From Pseudomonas pudica (GTDB lineage: Bacteria > Pseudomonadota > Gammaproteobacteria > Pseudomonadales > Pseudomonadaceae): 54,923 bases of DNA. The notes below the pieces were generated by a model. It saw only the letters and a program-made list of their open reading frames with translations. It did not search any database and was not told where the DNA came from. How positions within the stretch are numbered: position 1 is the stretch's first letter; the number at the start of each line of letters is the position of its first letter. Below, piece after piece: positions 24,441 to 33,177 of the stretch. The stretch spans positions 1 through 54,923 of the forward strand of contig NZ_JADLJS010000038.1 in the NCBI RefSeq assembly GCF_015680405.1, read 5' to 3'. The translations under genes were made by a program, and so were the position numbers.

Positions 24441-25216
24441 CGCGACTCCAGGGCATCGAGGGCCTGGCGAATCTGCCGCACCGCCGCTACCGAACTGTCA
24501 TTGTCGCCGTGCACGCACAGGGTGCTGGCTGCAAGCGTCAGTGCACTGCCATCGTCCGCCACCAGCGTGTCGCCACGAGCCAGGCGCACGGCCTGCTCCA
24601 CCACCAGCGCCGGGTCGTGGTGCACCGCACCGGGCAGGCGCCGCGACACCAGGTGCCCGCTGGCGGTGTAGGCGCGGTCGGCGAATGCTTCGAACCACAG
24701 CGGCACGCCGATTTCATCGCCCAGGGCCTGGGCGGCGCGGTTGTCGGCGGTGGCCATCAGCATCAACGGCAGGCCGCCGCCATAGGCCGCCACAGCCTCC
24801 AGTACGGTACGCAGCTTGAGCGGGTCGGCCATCATGTCGTTGTACAGCGCGCCATGGGGTTTCACGTAGGCCACGCGGCCGCCCAACACTTTGCAGATGC
24901 CTTCCAGCGCACCGATCTGATAGTGCAACAGGTCGCGGATTTCCTCCGGGCTGCAGGCCATGGAACGGCGGCCGAAGCCGACCAGGTCAGGGTAGGCCGG
25001 GTGCGCACCGATGGTCACGCCGTGCTCCAGCGCCAGGGCCACGGTACGGCGCATGATGCCGGGGTCGCCGGCGTGGTAGCCGCAGGCGATGTTGGCGCAA
25101 TCGATGTAGGGCATGACTTCGGCATCCAGGCCCATGCGCCAGCTGCCGAAACTCTCGCCCATGTCGCAATTGAGTAGCAGGCGTTCCACCGCACGGCCTC
25201 CGTTGTCGTTGTTCAT
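24437..25216 (-). CDS. pxpA: 5-oxoprolinase subunit A (LamB/YcsF family)
   Basis: This 259-residue protein begins its conserved region with LLLNCDMGESFGSW, the LamB/YcsF signature, and continues with CGYHAGDP, GAHPAYPDLVGFGRR and VKPHGALYN. These Asp/His-rich segments form its active site. It works with PxpB and PxpC. The ATG at 25216 starts about a dozen residues before the usual family start; a nearby GTG is an alternative. It lies 9 bases after the transporter stop, so it is in one operon with the transporter. Confidence 0.92.
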   Translation of the reverse strand: MNNDNGGRAVERLLLNCDMGESFGSWRMGLDAEVMPYIDCANIACGYHAGDPGIMRRTVALALEHGVTIGAHPAYPDLVGFGRRSMACSPEEIRDLLHYQIGALEGICKVLGGRVAYVKPHGALYNDMMADPLKLRTVLEAVAAYGGGLPLMLMATADNRAAQALGDEIGVPLWFEAFADRAYTASGHLVSRRLPGAVHHDPALVVEQAVRLARGDTLVADDGSALTLAASTLCVHGDNDSSVAAVRQIRQALDALESR

Positions 25217-25225
25217 ATGCCTACC

Positions 25226-26512
25226 TTAACGCGCCTGCAGCTGTTTGCCGCGGGTTTCCGGCAGGCTCAGCGCGGCCACGATCACCACCCCATAGGACAC
25301 GGCAGAGAACACGCCGATACCCAGGCCCAGCGGCACCTTCTGGCCGAGCACGCCGATCAGCAGCGGGAACAGTGCCGCGATAACCTTGCCGATGTTGTAG
25401 CAGAAGCCCTGCCCCGAACCGCGGATACGCGTGGGGAACAGTTCGGTGAGGAACGCGCCCATGCCGCTGAAGATGCCCGAGGCGAAGAAGCCCAGCGGGA
25501 AGCCCAGCCACAGCATCACGCCGTCACTGACCTGCATTTGCGTGTACAGCAGCACGATGACGAACGAGCCCACGGCGAACAGGATGAAGTTCTTCTTGCG
25601 CCCCAGCAGGTCGGACAGGTACGCACTGACCACATAGCCGACGTAGGAGCCGACGATCACCATGGCCAGGTAGCCACCGGTACCCAGCACGCTCAGGCCG
25701 CGCTCGTTCTTGAGGAAGGTCGGCAGCCACGAAGTAATGGCGTAGTAGCCGCCCAGTGCGCCAGTGGTCAGCAGGGACGCACGCACGGTGGTCCAGAGCA
25801 TGCCCGGGGCGAAGATTTCATAGAACTGCGCAGGCGCCTCGGCGTTTTCCACCGCCTTGGCCTCGCGGTATACCTCGGGGTCCTTGACCAGGCGGCGGAC
25901 GAAGATCACGAAGATCGCCGGTACCAGGCCCAGCAGGAACAGCGCGCGCCAGGCCTGCTCTGCCGGAAGCCAGGAGAACAACAGCGCATAGAGGATGGCG
26001 GTAAGGCCCCAGCCAAGGGCCCAGCCGGACTGCACCATGCCCACCGCCTTGCCACGGTCCTGGGCGCGGATCACCTCGCCGATCAGGACCGCGCCGGCGG
26101 TCCACTCACCGCCAAAGCCGAAGCCCATCAGGGTACGGGCGATCAGCAGCTGTTCGTAGTTCTGGGCGAACCCGCAGAGGAAGGTGAAGAAGGCAAACCA
26201 CAACACCGTCAGTTGCAGGGTGCGCACGCGGCCAATGCGGTCGGAGAGAATGCCGGCCACCCAGCCACCCACGGCCGAGGCGATCAAGGTGCTGGTGTGG
26301 ATCAACCCGGCTTCGGTGGTGGTGATGCCCCACAGCATGATCAGCGTCGGAATGACGAAGCTGAGCATCTGCGTGTCCATGCCGTCCAGGCCGTAGCCGA
26401 TCTTGCAGCTCCAGAACGTCCGGCGCTGCTGTGAGTCGATGTCGCGATACCAGGCGAAGGGCCCGGACGAAGATGGGGAGCTGACCTGCTGCTGCACGCC
26501 GGTGGGGTTCAT
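25226..26512 (-). CDS. MFS metabolite:H+ symporter, probable 5-oxoproline importer
   Basis: This 428-residue inner-membrane transporter has 12 hydrophobic segments and MFS loop motifs GILSDRIGRVR near residue 105 and YLSDLLGRKK in the second half. It also has the segment RTLMGFGFGGEWTAGAVLIGE, typical of the sugar/aromatic-acid symporter families. The ATG at 26512 follows GAGGCAAGC; a 30-codon upstream extension has no good ribosome site. Its place as first gene before pxpA-pxpB-pxpC suggests that it imports pyroglutamate or a related lactam. The family is certain; the substrate is inferred only from the operon. Confidence 0.88.
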   Translation of the reverse strand: MNPTGVQQQVSSPSSSGPFAWYRDIDSQQRRTFWSCKIGYGLDGMDTQMLSFVIPTLIMLWGITTTEAGLIHTSTLIASAVGGWVAGILSDRIGRVRTLQLTVLWFAFFTFLCGFAQNYEQLLIARTLMGFGFGGEWTAGAVLIGEVIRAQDRGKAVGMVQSGWALGWGLTAILYALLFSWLPAEQAWRALFLLGLVPAIFVIFVRRLVKDPEVYREAKAVENAEAPAQFYEIFAPGMLWTTVRASLLTTGALGGYYAITSWLPTFLKNERGLSVLGTGGYLAMVIVGSYVGYVVSAYLSDLLGRKKNFILFAVGSFVIVLLYTQMQVSDGVMLWLGFPLGFFASGIFSGMGAFLTELFPTRIRGSGQGFCYNIGKVIAALFPLLIGVLGQKVPLGLGIGVFSAVSYGVVIVAALSLPETRGKQLQAR

Positions 26513-26532
26513 GCTTGCCTCGGCTTGTTGGT

Positions 26533-26552
26533 ATTGTTTTATGGGCGACAAT
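26533..26552. promoter_or_regulatory. LysR-type operator candidate in the divergent promoter region
   Basis: A perfect dyad ATTGT-N10-ACAAT lies between the transporter and regulator genes, and a third half-site ATTGT is at 26572-26576. The T-N11-A geometry is the known LysR-family pattern. The site is 20 bases from the transporter ATG, so it should control that operon and possibly its own regulator. Confidence 0.55.
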
Positions 26553-26640
26553 GAGTCGCGGCCTGGCTGCCATTGTTCAGAGACCGCGCCGTTTGCGTCC
26601 AACGAGAAAAACCGCCGGTCTGGAACAAGAAAAACTGATC

Positions 26641-27552
26641 ATGAACCTTCGCTTCCTCGAAACCTTCGTCTGGGTCGCCCGGCTAAAGAGTTTCCGCCTG
26701 ACCGCGGAAAAGCTGTTCACCACCCAGGCCTCGGTGTCCAGCCGCATTGCCGCGCTGGAGGCCGACCTGGGCGTGAAGCTGCTGCTGCGCGATTCACGCG
26801 GCGTCAGCCTGACCCCGGAAGGCGGCAAGGTACTGGAATATGCCGAGCGCATGCTGGAAACCGCCAAGGCCATGAAACAGTCGCTGGACAGCGACCGGGC
26901 CAAGGTCGGACGCATCCGTATCGGGGTGATGGACACGGTGATCCACACCTGGATGAGCGCGCTGGTGGCGGAGCTGACCGAGCGGTACCCGCAGGTGGAG
27001 ATCGAACTGGTGGCCGACACTGCACTGAACCTTCGCGAGCAATTGCAGAAGGGCTTTCTCGACGTGATCTTGCAGACCGACCTGCTGCGCGAGCAGTCGA
27101 TCCGCAGCCTGGACCTGGCGCGCTACCCGATGGGTTGGGTGGTGGCCGCCGGCTCGCACCAGCACCGCGACTACGCTTCACTGGCCGAGCTTGGGCGGGA
27201 ACGCATCATCACCTTCTCGAAGAACTCGCGGCCGCACCAGGAAGTGCTGAGCCTGCTGTTGAGTGCCGGGGCCGAAACGCCGCGGCTGAACTGCGTGAAC
27301 TCGGTGGCGGCGATTACCCGGCTGTTGCGCGACGGGTTTGGCATTGGGGCGTTGCCGCCGGCGCTGGTGGATGCCGAGTTGAGCCGGGGTGAGCTGGTGT
27401 TGCTGCAGGGGCTGCAACCGCCGCCGAGCCTGGAGTTGGTGGTGGCCTGGCAGACCGGGGTGGCGTTGGTGGATGAAGTGGTCGGGGTATGCCGGCAGGT
27501 GCTGGAGAGGTATGCGCGGGATGTGGGTGGGCAACGGATTGTGTTGGTCTGA
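26641..27552 (+). CDS. LysR-family transcriptional regulator
   Basis: This 303-residue protein has the N-terminal winged helix-turn-helix of LysR regulators (FTTQASVSSRIAALEADLGVKLLLRDSRGVSLTPEGGKVL at residues 25-65) and a C-terminal effector domain starting near 90. It is divergent from the transporter-pxpABC operon across 128 bases that contain a LysR-type dyad, so it probably regulates that operon, with 5-oxoproline or a related compound as effector. The ATG at 26641 is the usual family start; in-frame codons upstream lack the domain. Confidence 0.88.
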   Translation: MNLRFLETFVWVARLKSFRLTAEKLFTTQASVSSRIAALEADLGVKLLLRDSRGVSLTPEGGKVLEYAERMLETAKAMKQSLDSDRAKVGRIRIGVMDTVIHTWMSALVAELTERYPQVEIELVADTALNLREQLQKGFLDVILQTDLLREQSIRSLDLARYPMGWVVAAGSHQHRDYASLAELGRERIITFSKNSRPHQEVLSLLLSAGAETPRLNCVNSVAAITRLLRDGFGIGALPPALVDAELSRGELVLLQGLQPPPSLELVVAWQTGVALVDEVVGVCRQVLERYARDVGGQRIVLV

Positions 27553-27571
27553 CAGATTTTCTTTGCCTTTG

Positions 27572-27654
27572 CCGGCCTCTTCGCGGGTGAACCCGCTCCC
27601 ACATCTTGAGGGCTGCGCAGTACCTGTGGGAGCGGGTTCACCCGCGAAAAGGCC
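27572..27654. repeat. Inverted REP pair
   Basis: Copies at 27572-27604 and 27623-27654 face each other between the converging LysR and DUF2937 genes. Confidence 0.85.
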
Positions 27655-27673
27655 GCCACAGGCACAGCAAAGA

Positions 27674-28195
27674 TCAGCGCCAGCTCTCTTTCACCGCCCC
27701 GCGCCGCCCGCCCAGGATCACCCAGCCAATCCCCAGCAACAGGCTTTCGACCACGAAGGCCAGCACAAAACCTGCACCAAGCCCCCAGGCAACCGCCTCG
27801 GGCGCCAGCAGGATCTGGTAGCTGTAGCCATTGAGGGTTTCTTCGCGCAACTGCGGGTCGGCCTGCATCAGCACGTGCCAGGTACGCTGCGCCCATGGCG
27901 CTTGCAGCGCCTGCCATTCGTTTTCCAGCAGTTCGTTGCGGATCATCAGGCTTTCGATGCTGTTGGCATCACTGTTGAACACCGGGTCGTCGCTGCTGCG
28001 GTAATGCCGCAGCAGCGCCTGCAGGTCGCCATTGAAGAAGCGTTCGGCGGTCTGCCGGAAGCCGTCGAGCGCTTCGCGTGACTCGAACAGGTGCGCCTCG
28101 ACCCGCTGGCTGTAGTCCTTCACCAGCCCCGGGACCTGGATACCGGCCAGCAGGCCGAAGGTGAACAGCAGCAACCGCAGGTAACTTCTGAACAT
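27674..28195 (-). CDS. DUF2937 family inner-membrane protein
   Basis: This 173-residue protein has an N-terminal membrane segment (YLRLLLFTFGLLAGIQVPGLV) and a C-terminal one (WGLGAGFVLAFVVESLLLGIGWVIL). A charged, mainly helical region lies between them and probably in the periplasm. This arrangement fits the DUF2937 family, whose function is unknown. It lies 9 bases downstream of the amidotransferase gene on the same strand and is probably co-transcribed. Confidence 0.75.
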   Translation of the reverse strand: MFRSYLRLLLFTFGLLAGIQVPGLVKDYSQRVEAHLFESREALDGFRQTAERFFNGDLQALLRHYRSSDDPVFNSDANSIESLMIRNELLENEWQALQAPWAQRTWHVLMQADPQLREETLNGYSYQILLAPEAVAWGLGAGFVLAFVVESLLLGIGWVILGGRRGAVKESWR

Positions 28196-28204
28196 GCCGC
28201 GTCC

Positions 28205-28978
28205 TTAGCTCTGGCCGTGCGCCACGCACTCGCCGTGCCGCCACAGGGCCCACTGACCCGGCTCGTAGCGCTGCCAGGTCTCGTTCTCGGTCAAGGCCTC
28301 GGTGGCGATCACCGTGACCACGTCGTTGGGGGTAGTTTCGGTGTGAAAATCGACGATCAGGTCGACATCCTTCAAGCGCGCCGCACCAAAGGGTGCCCGG
28401 CGGGTAATGTGCACCAGCTTGGTCGAACAGAAGCAGAACAGCCAGTCGCCGTCGCTGAGCATGCAGTTGAACACGCCCTGGCCACGGTAGCCGGCACAGG
28501 CTTCGACCAGCACCGGCAGCAGCTGTTCCACGGGCACAGGCTCTGGGAAGGCGCTGCGGATGCGGTTGAGCAGGTCACAGAAGGCCGCCTCGCTGTCGGT
28601 GTCGCCCACCGGCCGGTAGAAACTGGCCTGGCCCTTGAAGTCGCCCAGCTGGCCGTTGTGCGCGAAGCACCAGTTGCGGCCCCACATTTCCCGCACGAAG
28701 GGGTGGGTGTTGGACAGGCATACCTTGCCGACGTTGGCCTGGCGGATATGGCCGATGACCACTTCACTCTTGATCGGGTAGCGCTGCACCAGGTTGGCCA
28801 CTTCCGACTCGCTGCTCGCGGCCGGGTCCTGGAACAGGCGCAGGCCACGGCCTTCGTAGAAGCCGATGCCCCAGCCGTCACGGTGCGGGCCGGTGCGGCC
28901 ACCGCGCTGCATCAGGCCGGTGAAGCTGAAGACGATGTCGGTAGGGACGTTGGCACTCATGCCCAGCAGTTCGCACAT
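28205..28978 (-). CDS. Class II glutamine amidotransferase (YafJ-like)
   Basis: This 257-residue protein begins MCELLGMSANVPTDIVFSF, so Cys2 becomes the N-terminal nucleophile after Met removal. Further class II motifs are GRTGPHRDGWGIGFYEG and NWCFAHNGQLGDFKG. It is a stand-alone glutaminase domain of the YafJ type, with no synthetase domain attached. Such proteins may hydrolyse gamma-glutamyl amides, but the substrate is not settled. It lies between a small membrane protein gene and DUF2937, all on the minus strand with short gaps. Confidence 0.85.
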   Translation of the reverse strand: MCELLGMSANVPTDIVFSFTGLMQRGGRTGPHRDGWGIGFYEGRGLRLFQDPAASSESEVANLVQRYPIKSEVVIGHIRQANVGKVCLSNTHPFVREMWGRNWCFAHNGQLGDFKGQASFYRPVGDTDSEAAFCDLLNRIRSAFPEPVPVEQLLPVLVEACAGYRGQGVFNCMLSDGDWLFCFCSTKLVHITRRAPFGAARLKDVDLIVDFHTETTPNDVVTVIATEALTENETWQRYEPGQWALWRHGECVAHGQS

Positions 28979-28990
28979 AGATGTCTCCGC

Positions 28991-29497
28991 TTACAGACGG
29001 GGCTCGACCCGGCCGCCGCCACGGAGGGTGGCAGAGGCGGCTGGAGGTGGCGCGTCACGGTAACGGTCGCGGCGCTCGGCGGCCAAGGGTGCCTGGGCGC
29101 CGAGTTGGTCATCTTCGGCAGCCTGGCGCTGGGCAGCGGCCTCCGCCCGCGCGCGGCGCTCGCGGGCGCGCTTTTCCAGCGGCAAGCGCACCAGTACGAA
29201 AAGGAAATACAGGGAAAAGGCCCCCATGCCGTACATGGCGAAGTCGGACACTGCGCGCCAGGCGTTGTTGCCAACCTTGAAGGCGACATCAAGGGCGGTG
29301 ATGGCAATGGCCGGGGCGAAACTGTCCTTGACCGGGTCGACGATGGTCGGGGTCAGCAACAGCACTGCCAGCACCACTCGCAGCGGTTCGCGCAGCCAGC
29401 GCCACATCCAGCCGGTGAGCTTGAAGCCCACCATCAGGCAGCCCAGGGCGGCAACGGCATATAGGCCCCAGGCGAGGGTGTAGTCGTTCTCGGTCAT
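28991..29497 (-). CDS. Inner-membrane protein of unknown function
   Basis: This 168-residue protein has about four hydrophobic segments in residues 8-115 (such as LYAVAALGCLMVGFKLTGW and GMGAFSLYFLFVLVRL) and then a charged Arg/Ala-rich tail of about 55 residues, likely cytoplasmic (ERRARAEAAAQRQAAEDD). I do not recognise a named family. It starts 12 bases upstream of the amidotransferase gene and is probably the first gene of that three-gene unit. Confidence 0.7.
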   Translation of the reverse strand: MTENDYTLAWGLYAVAALGCLMVGFKLTGWMWRWLREPLRVVLAVLLLTPTIVDPVKDSFAPAIAITALDVAFKVGNNAWRAVSDFAMYGMGAFSLYFLFVLVRLPLEKRARERRARAEAAAQRQAAEDDQLGAQAPLAAERRDRYRDAPPPAASATLRGGGRVEPRL

Positions 29498-29570
29498 GGT
29501 GTTCGTGCAAGCCAGGCAAAGAGATGCCTATGATAAACACTTTTCCGGGCGCAGACAGTGTTTGCCTGTA

Positions 29571-29606
29571 CCGGCCTCTTAGCGGGTTTACCCGCGAAGA
29601 GGCCGG
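29571..29606. repeat. Self-complementary REP palindrome
   Basis: A 36-base element is almost fully self-complementary: CCGGCCTCTT followed by AGCGGG, loop TTTA, then CCCGCG and AAGAGGCCGG. Unlike the paired REPs elsewhere, the single copy has complementary arms on both sides. It lies in the leader of ptrB. Confidence 0.8.
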
Positions 29607-29634
29607 CACGGCAACCCCAATCAAGAGATCCTCA

Positions 29635-31677
29635 ATGCCAACCAAGCCCCAACCCCCGATTGCCCACCAGGCCCAGGCCAGCGACCCGTACGCCTGGCTG
29701 CAACAGCGTGACACCCCCGAGGTGCTTGCCTACCTGCAAGCCGAGAACGCCTACCAGGAAGCCTGCCTGGCCAACCAGGCGCCACTGCGCGAACAACTGT
29801 TCGAAGAGATCAAGGGCCGCATCCTGGAAACCGACCTGTCGCTGCCGACGCCCTGGGGCCCCTACCTGTACTACACCCGTACCACCGCGGGCGACGAGTA
29901 CCCGCGCCACTACCGCTGCCCGCGCCCGGCCGACGACTCCAACACGGTCGATGAAAGCCAGGAGCAACTGCTGCTCGACCCCAACGCCCTGGCCAATGGC
30001 GGTTTCCTGTCCCTCGGCGCGTTCAACGTCAGCCCCGACCACCGCCTGCTGGCCTATAGCCTGGACACCAGCGGCGACGAAATCTTCACCCTGTATGTGA
30101 AGGACCTGGCCAGTGGCAGCGTCACTACCCTGCCCTTCGACGATTGTGATGGCAGCCTGACCTGGGCCAACGACAGCCAGACCCTGTTCTTCGCCGAACT
30201 GGACGACACCCATCGCCCATGGCGCCTGCGTCGCCACACCCTGGGCAACGAAGGCGCGCAGACCGTGTTCGAGGAGCCCGACGGGCGCTTCTTCCTGCAC
30301 TGCTACCGCACCAGTTCCGAACGCCAGCTGGTGCTGCTGCTCAACAGCAAGACCACCAGCGAAGCCTGGGTGCTGGACGCGGAAACCCCGCAGGCTCCGT
30401 TCACCTGCCTGGCGCCACGCGTCGAAGGTCACGAATATTTCCCCGACCACGGCCAGCTCGACGGCCAGTGGCGCTGGTTCATTCGCACCAACCAGGACGG
30501 CATCAACTTCGCCCTGTACCACGCCCCGGTCGCACCAGTGCCCAGCCGGGAGCAATGGCAGGTGCTGGTAGCGCACCGCGACGCGATCATGCTCGAAGGC
30601 CTGAGCCTGAATGCCGGCGCGCTGACCCTGAGCCTGCGCGAAGGCGGCCTGCCGATCATCGAGGTGCGCCCACAGGGCCTGGCGGCCTACCGCGTCGAAC
30701 TGCCCGACGCGGCCTACAGCCTTTACGTGCAGGACAGCCTGGAGTTCGCCAGCCCATGCCTGCGCCTGCGCTACGAAGCACTCAACCGCCCGGCCCAGGT
30801 ACGCCAGCTGGAGCTGGCCAGTGGTGCCCAGGCGGTGCTCAAGCAAACCCCGGTGCTGGGGCCGTTCGATGCAGATGACTATGTCAGCGAGCGCCTTTGG
30901 GCCACGGCAGCGGACGGCACCCGGGTGCCGATCAGCCTGGTGCGCCGCCGCCAGGACCTGGGCCAGACCGTGCCGCTTTACCTGTATGGCTACGGCGCCT
31001 ATGGCGAAAGCCTCGACCCGTGGTTCTCGCACGCGCGCCTGAGCCTGCTAGAGCGCGGCGTGGCCTTTGCCATCGCTCATGTGCGTGGCGGCGGCGAACT
31101 GGGCGAAGCCTGGTACCGCGCCGGCAAGCAGGAGCACAAGCACAACACTTTCAGCGATTTCATCGCCTGTGCCGAGCACCTGATCGCCGAGGGTGTAACG
31201 GCTGCCGACCGCCTGGCCATCAGTGGCGGCAGCGCCGGTGGCCTGCTGATCGGCACGGTGCTCAACCTTCGCCCCGAGCTGTTCCGCTGTGCGATTGCCG
31301 AAGTGCCGTTCGTAGATGTGCTCAACACCATGCTCGACCCCGAGCTGCCGCTGACCGTGACCGAGTACGACGAATGGGGCAACCCTGAGGAGCCGGAGGT
31401 GTATGAGCGGATCAAGGCCTACGCACCGTACGAGAACGTGAAGGCACAGGCCTACCCGGCGATGCTTGTGGTGGCGGGCTACAACGACAGCCGCGTGCAG
31501 TACTGGGAAGCGGCCAAATGGGTGGCGCGGCTGCGCACGCGCAAGACCGACGACAACCTGCTGCTGCTCAAGACCGAGATGGGGGCTGGGCATGGCGGAA
31601 TGAGCGGGCGGTATCAGGGGCTCAAGGATGTGGCTTTGGAATACGCGTTCGTGTTCGGCGAGCTAGGTATCGTTTGA
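29635..31677 (+). CDS. ptrB: Oligopeptidase B (prolyl oligopeptidase family S9A)
   Basis: This serine peptidase cuts short peptides after Arg and Lys in the cytoplasm. The 680-residue protein has an N-terminal beta-propeller (residues about 60-400) and a C-terminal hydrolase domain. The catalytic Ser lies in SGGSAGGLLIG near residue 530, the Asp in GYNDSRVQYWE near 615, and the His in GAGHGGMSGRY near 650. Length and motifs match PtrB. The ATG at 29635 is chosen because the upstream in-frame codons read through a REP element. A good terminator follows the stop. Confidence 0.92.
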   Translation: MPTKPQPPIAHQAQASDPYAWLQQRDTPEVLAYLQAENAYQEACLANQAPLREQLFEEIKGRILETDLSLPTPWGPYLYYTRTTAGDEYPRHYRCPRPADDSNTVDESQEQLLLDPNALANGGFLSLGAFNVSPDHRLLAYSLDTSGDEIFTLYVKDLASGSVTTLPFDDCDGSLTWANDSQTLFFAELDDTHRPWRLRRHTLGNEGAQTVFEEPDGRFFLHCYRTSSERQLVLLLNSKTTSEAWVLDAETPQAPFTCLAPRVEGHEYFPDHGQLDGQWRWFIRTNQDGINFALYHAPVAPVPSREQWQVLVAHRDAIMLEGLSLNAGALTLSLREGGLPIIEVRPQGLAAYRVELPDAAYSLYVQDSLEFASPCLRLRYEALNRPAQVRQLELASGAQAVLKQTPVLGPFDADDYVSERLWATAADGTRVPISLVRRRQDLGQTVPLYLYGYGAYGESLDPWFSHARLSLLERGVAFAIAHVRGGGELGEAWYRAGKQEHKHNTFSDFIACAEHLIAEGVTAADRLAISGGSAGGLLIGTVLNLRPELFRCAIAEVPFVDVLNTMLDPELPLTVTEYDEWGNPEEPEVYERIKAYAPYENVKAQAYPAMLVVAGYNDSRVQYWEAAKWVARLRTRKTDDNLLLLKTEMGAGHGGMSGRYQGLKDVALEYAFVFGELGIV

Positions 31678-31685
31678 GAAAACTG

Positions 31686-31705
31686 GGGGCGCTTTGCGCC
31701 CCTTT
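31686..31705 (+). terminator. Rho-independent terminator of ptrB
   Basis: A 7-base stem GGGGCGC, loop TTT, GCGCCCC, followed by TTT, starts 9 bases after the stop codon. Confidence 0.7.
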
Positions 31706-31730
31706 CGCGACACAAGGCCGCTCCTACAGG
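31706..31730. repeat. Partial REP-like sequence
   Basis: CGCGACACAAGGCCGCTCC and the following TACAGG match the variant REP class with a GGCCTTGTGTCGC stem. It is a single copy. Confidence 0.5.
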
Positions 31731-31790
31731 TACCGCGCATGCCCTGAATCCTGCGCGCTCCCACAGAAAACCGGGGCAGGCCGGCTGAAT

Positions 31791-32069
31791 TCAATCATCC
31801 TGCACCGGCTGCTTCGGCGGGTCCTGGCGCAACCCCGGCAATGGCTGGTCCTTCGGCGGTCCGGGCACTGGCATCGGTGGCAGCAACGGCGCCCCCGGCT
31901 GGCTGTCATAGGCCTTGGGCGGTGTACTCGGGGTAATCTGCGGATATGGCGTAGGCGTCGGCGTACCCGGTGCACCGGGCACCGGCGTGCTCAGCCGGGG
32001 TGGCGTGCTGGCAGCTTCGGCCATGGGCAGGCCGGCCAACAACAGCGCAGCGAGGATCGCGCGAAACAT
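31791..32069 (-). CDS. Small proline-rich exported protein
   Basis: This 92-residue protein starts MFRAILAALLLAGLPMAEAA, a clear Sec signal, followed by about 70 residues made almost wholly of Pro, Thr, Gly and Gln with repeats such as PGAPGTPTPTPYP and PPMPVPGPP. It is probably unstructured in the periplasm. A strong AGGAGG lies 7 bases before the ATG at 32069, which fixes the start even though the frame is open further upstream. I do not recognise a family. Confidence 0.65.
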   Translation of the reverse strand: MFRAILAALLLAGLPMAEAASTPPRLSTPVPGAPGTPTPTPYPQITPSTPPKAYDSQPGAPLLPPMPVPGPPKDQPLPGLRQDPPKQPVQDD

Positions 32070-32201
32070 CAGCAACCTCCTGTCGGGAACCTTCCTACAG
32101 GCTACGCCTAAATCACAGCTTTCGCCTGTCCGCCTGCCCCGCAAGCGCGCTAGACTCAGTGGCATAACCGTCATTTGCCAGATCAGAACAAAGGAAACAC
32201 C

Positions 32202-32573
32202 ATGAGCTCCACCTCTTCCGCCGCCGCTACCGCGCGCCTGGACCGCATCCTGGCCGATGCCAAGCGCGACAAGGAAATGGGCTACCGCGACAAGGCCCTG
32301 AAAATGTATCCGCACGTCTGCGGCCGCTGCGCCCGCGAGTTCTCTGGCAAGCGCCTGAGCGAGCTGACCGTGCACCACCGCGACCACAACCACGACAACA
32401 ACCCGCAGGACGGCTCAAACTGGGAGTTGCTGTGCCTGTACTGCCACGACAACGAGCACTCGCGCTACACCGACCAGCAGTACTTCAGCGAAGGCTCCAC
32501 CAGCACCCCGAGCATTGCCAAGGCCACCCACAACCCGTTCGCCGGGCTGGCGGGCATGCTGAAGAAAGACTGA
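32202..32573 (+). CDS. yajD: YajD-family HNH nuclease
   Basis: This 123-residue protein has an HNH domain. CGRCAREF and LCLYCHDNEH supply a four-cysteine zinc site, and VHHRDHNHDNNPQDGSNW carries the catalytic His pair and Asn. This is the YajD arrangement. The role of YajD in cells is not established; the fold predicts a metal-dependent nuclease. The ATG follows AGGAAACACC. A promoter-like element for the next gene starts 37 bases after the stop. Confidence 0.82.
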   Translation: MSSTSSAAATARLDRILADAKRDKEMGYRDKALKMYPHVCGRCAREFSGKRLSELTVHHRDHNHDNNPQDGSNWELLCLYCHDNEHSRYTDQQYFSEGSTSTPSIAKATHNPFAGLAGMLKKD

Positions 32574-32609
32574 CCATCGATTCGCCCCCCGCTGCTACCG
32601 GGCAGCCCG

Positions 32610-32615
32610 TATAAT
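32610..32615 (+). promoter_or_regulatory. Perfect -10 hexamer upstream of the RNA methyltransferase gene
   Basis: TATAAT lies 29 bases before the GTG start at 32645. No good -35 hexamer is visible at 17 bases, so this is only a partial promoter match. Confidence 0.35.
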
Positions 32616-32644
32616 CGCGCTTTTTTCGCGAAGGGCCCCGGTAC

Positions 32645-33115
32645 GTGGCAAACAAACGATACAGCTGCATCGGTCTGTTCAACCCCAAGTCGGCAGAAAA
32701 TGTCGGCTCGGTGATGCGCGCCGCGGGTTGCTACGGCGTCAATTCGGTGTTCTACACCGGCAAACGCTACGAGCGTGCCCGTGACTTCGTCACCGACACC
32801 AAGCGCGTGCACTACGACATCCCACTGATCGGCATCGACGACCTGCAGCGCATCATCCCGCTTGGCTGCACGCCGGTGGCAGTGGAGTTGGTGGAAGGTG
32901 CGCGGCCATTACCGGAGTACACCCACCCGGACCGGGCCATCTATATCTTCGGGCCGGAAGACGGCAGCCTCGGTGCCGATGTGCGGGCGTGGTGCGAAGA
33001 GACCATCTACATTCCGACCGAGGGCTGCATGAACCTGGCAGCGACGGTGAATGTGGTGCTGTATGACCGTATGGCCAAGGGGCTGAATACCCGTTCGGGG
33101 CCCAAGTTCAAATAG
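32645..33115 (+). CDS. TrmH/SpoU-family RNA 2'-O-methyltransferase
   Basis: This 156-residue knotted (SPOUT) methyltransferase should transfer methyl from S-adenosylmethionine to a ribose in RNA. The three family motifs are visible: ENVGSVMRAAGCYG near residue 18, IYIFGPEDGSLG near 98, and IPTEGCMNLAATVNVVLYD near 123. There is no extra RNA-binding domain, so it resembles the short TrmL-like class, but the target nucleotide cannot be read from the sequence. The start is GTG at 32645; no in-frame ATG is nearby and the motif spacing needs this N-terminus. Confidence 0.88.
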   Translation: MANKRYSCIGLFNPKSAENVGSVMRAAGCYGVNSVFYTGKRYERARDFVTDTKRVHYDIPLIGIDDLQRIIPLGCTPVAVELVEGARPLPEYTHPDRAIYIFGPEDGSLGADVRAWCEETIYIPTEGCMNLAATVNVVLYDRMAKGLNTRSGPKFK

Positions 33116-33177
33116 CCGACTGAACGATGACGGTGGCCAACAGGTCACCTGCATACACTTCAGACGGAGACCTTGCC

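Noticed and set aside
28091..29464. 457-codon plus-strand frame opposite the amidotransferase and its neighbours
   Set aside because: The minus strand encodes a class II amidotransferase with Cys2 and GPHRDGWGIG; the plus frame has no family features.
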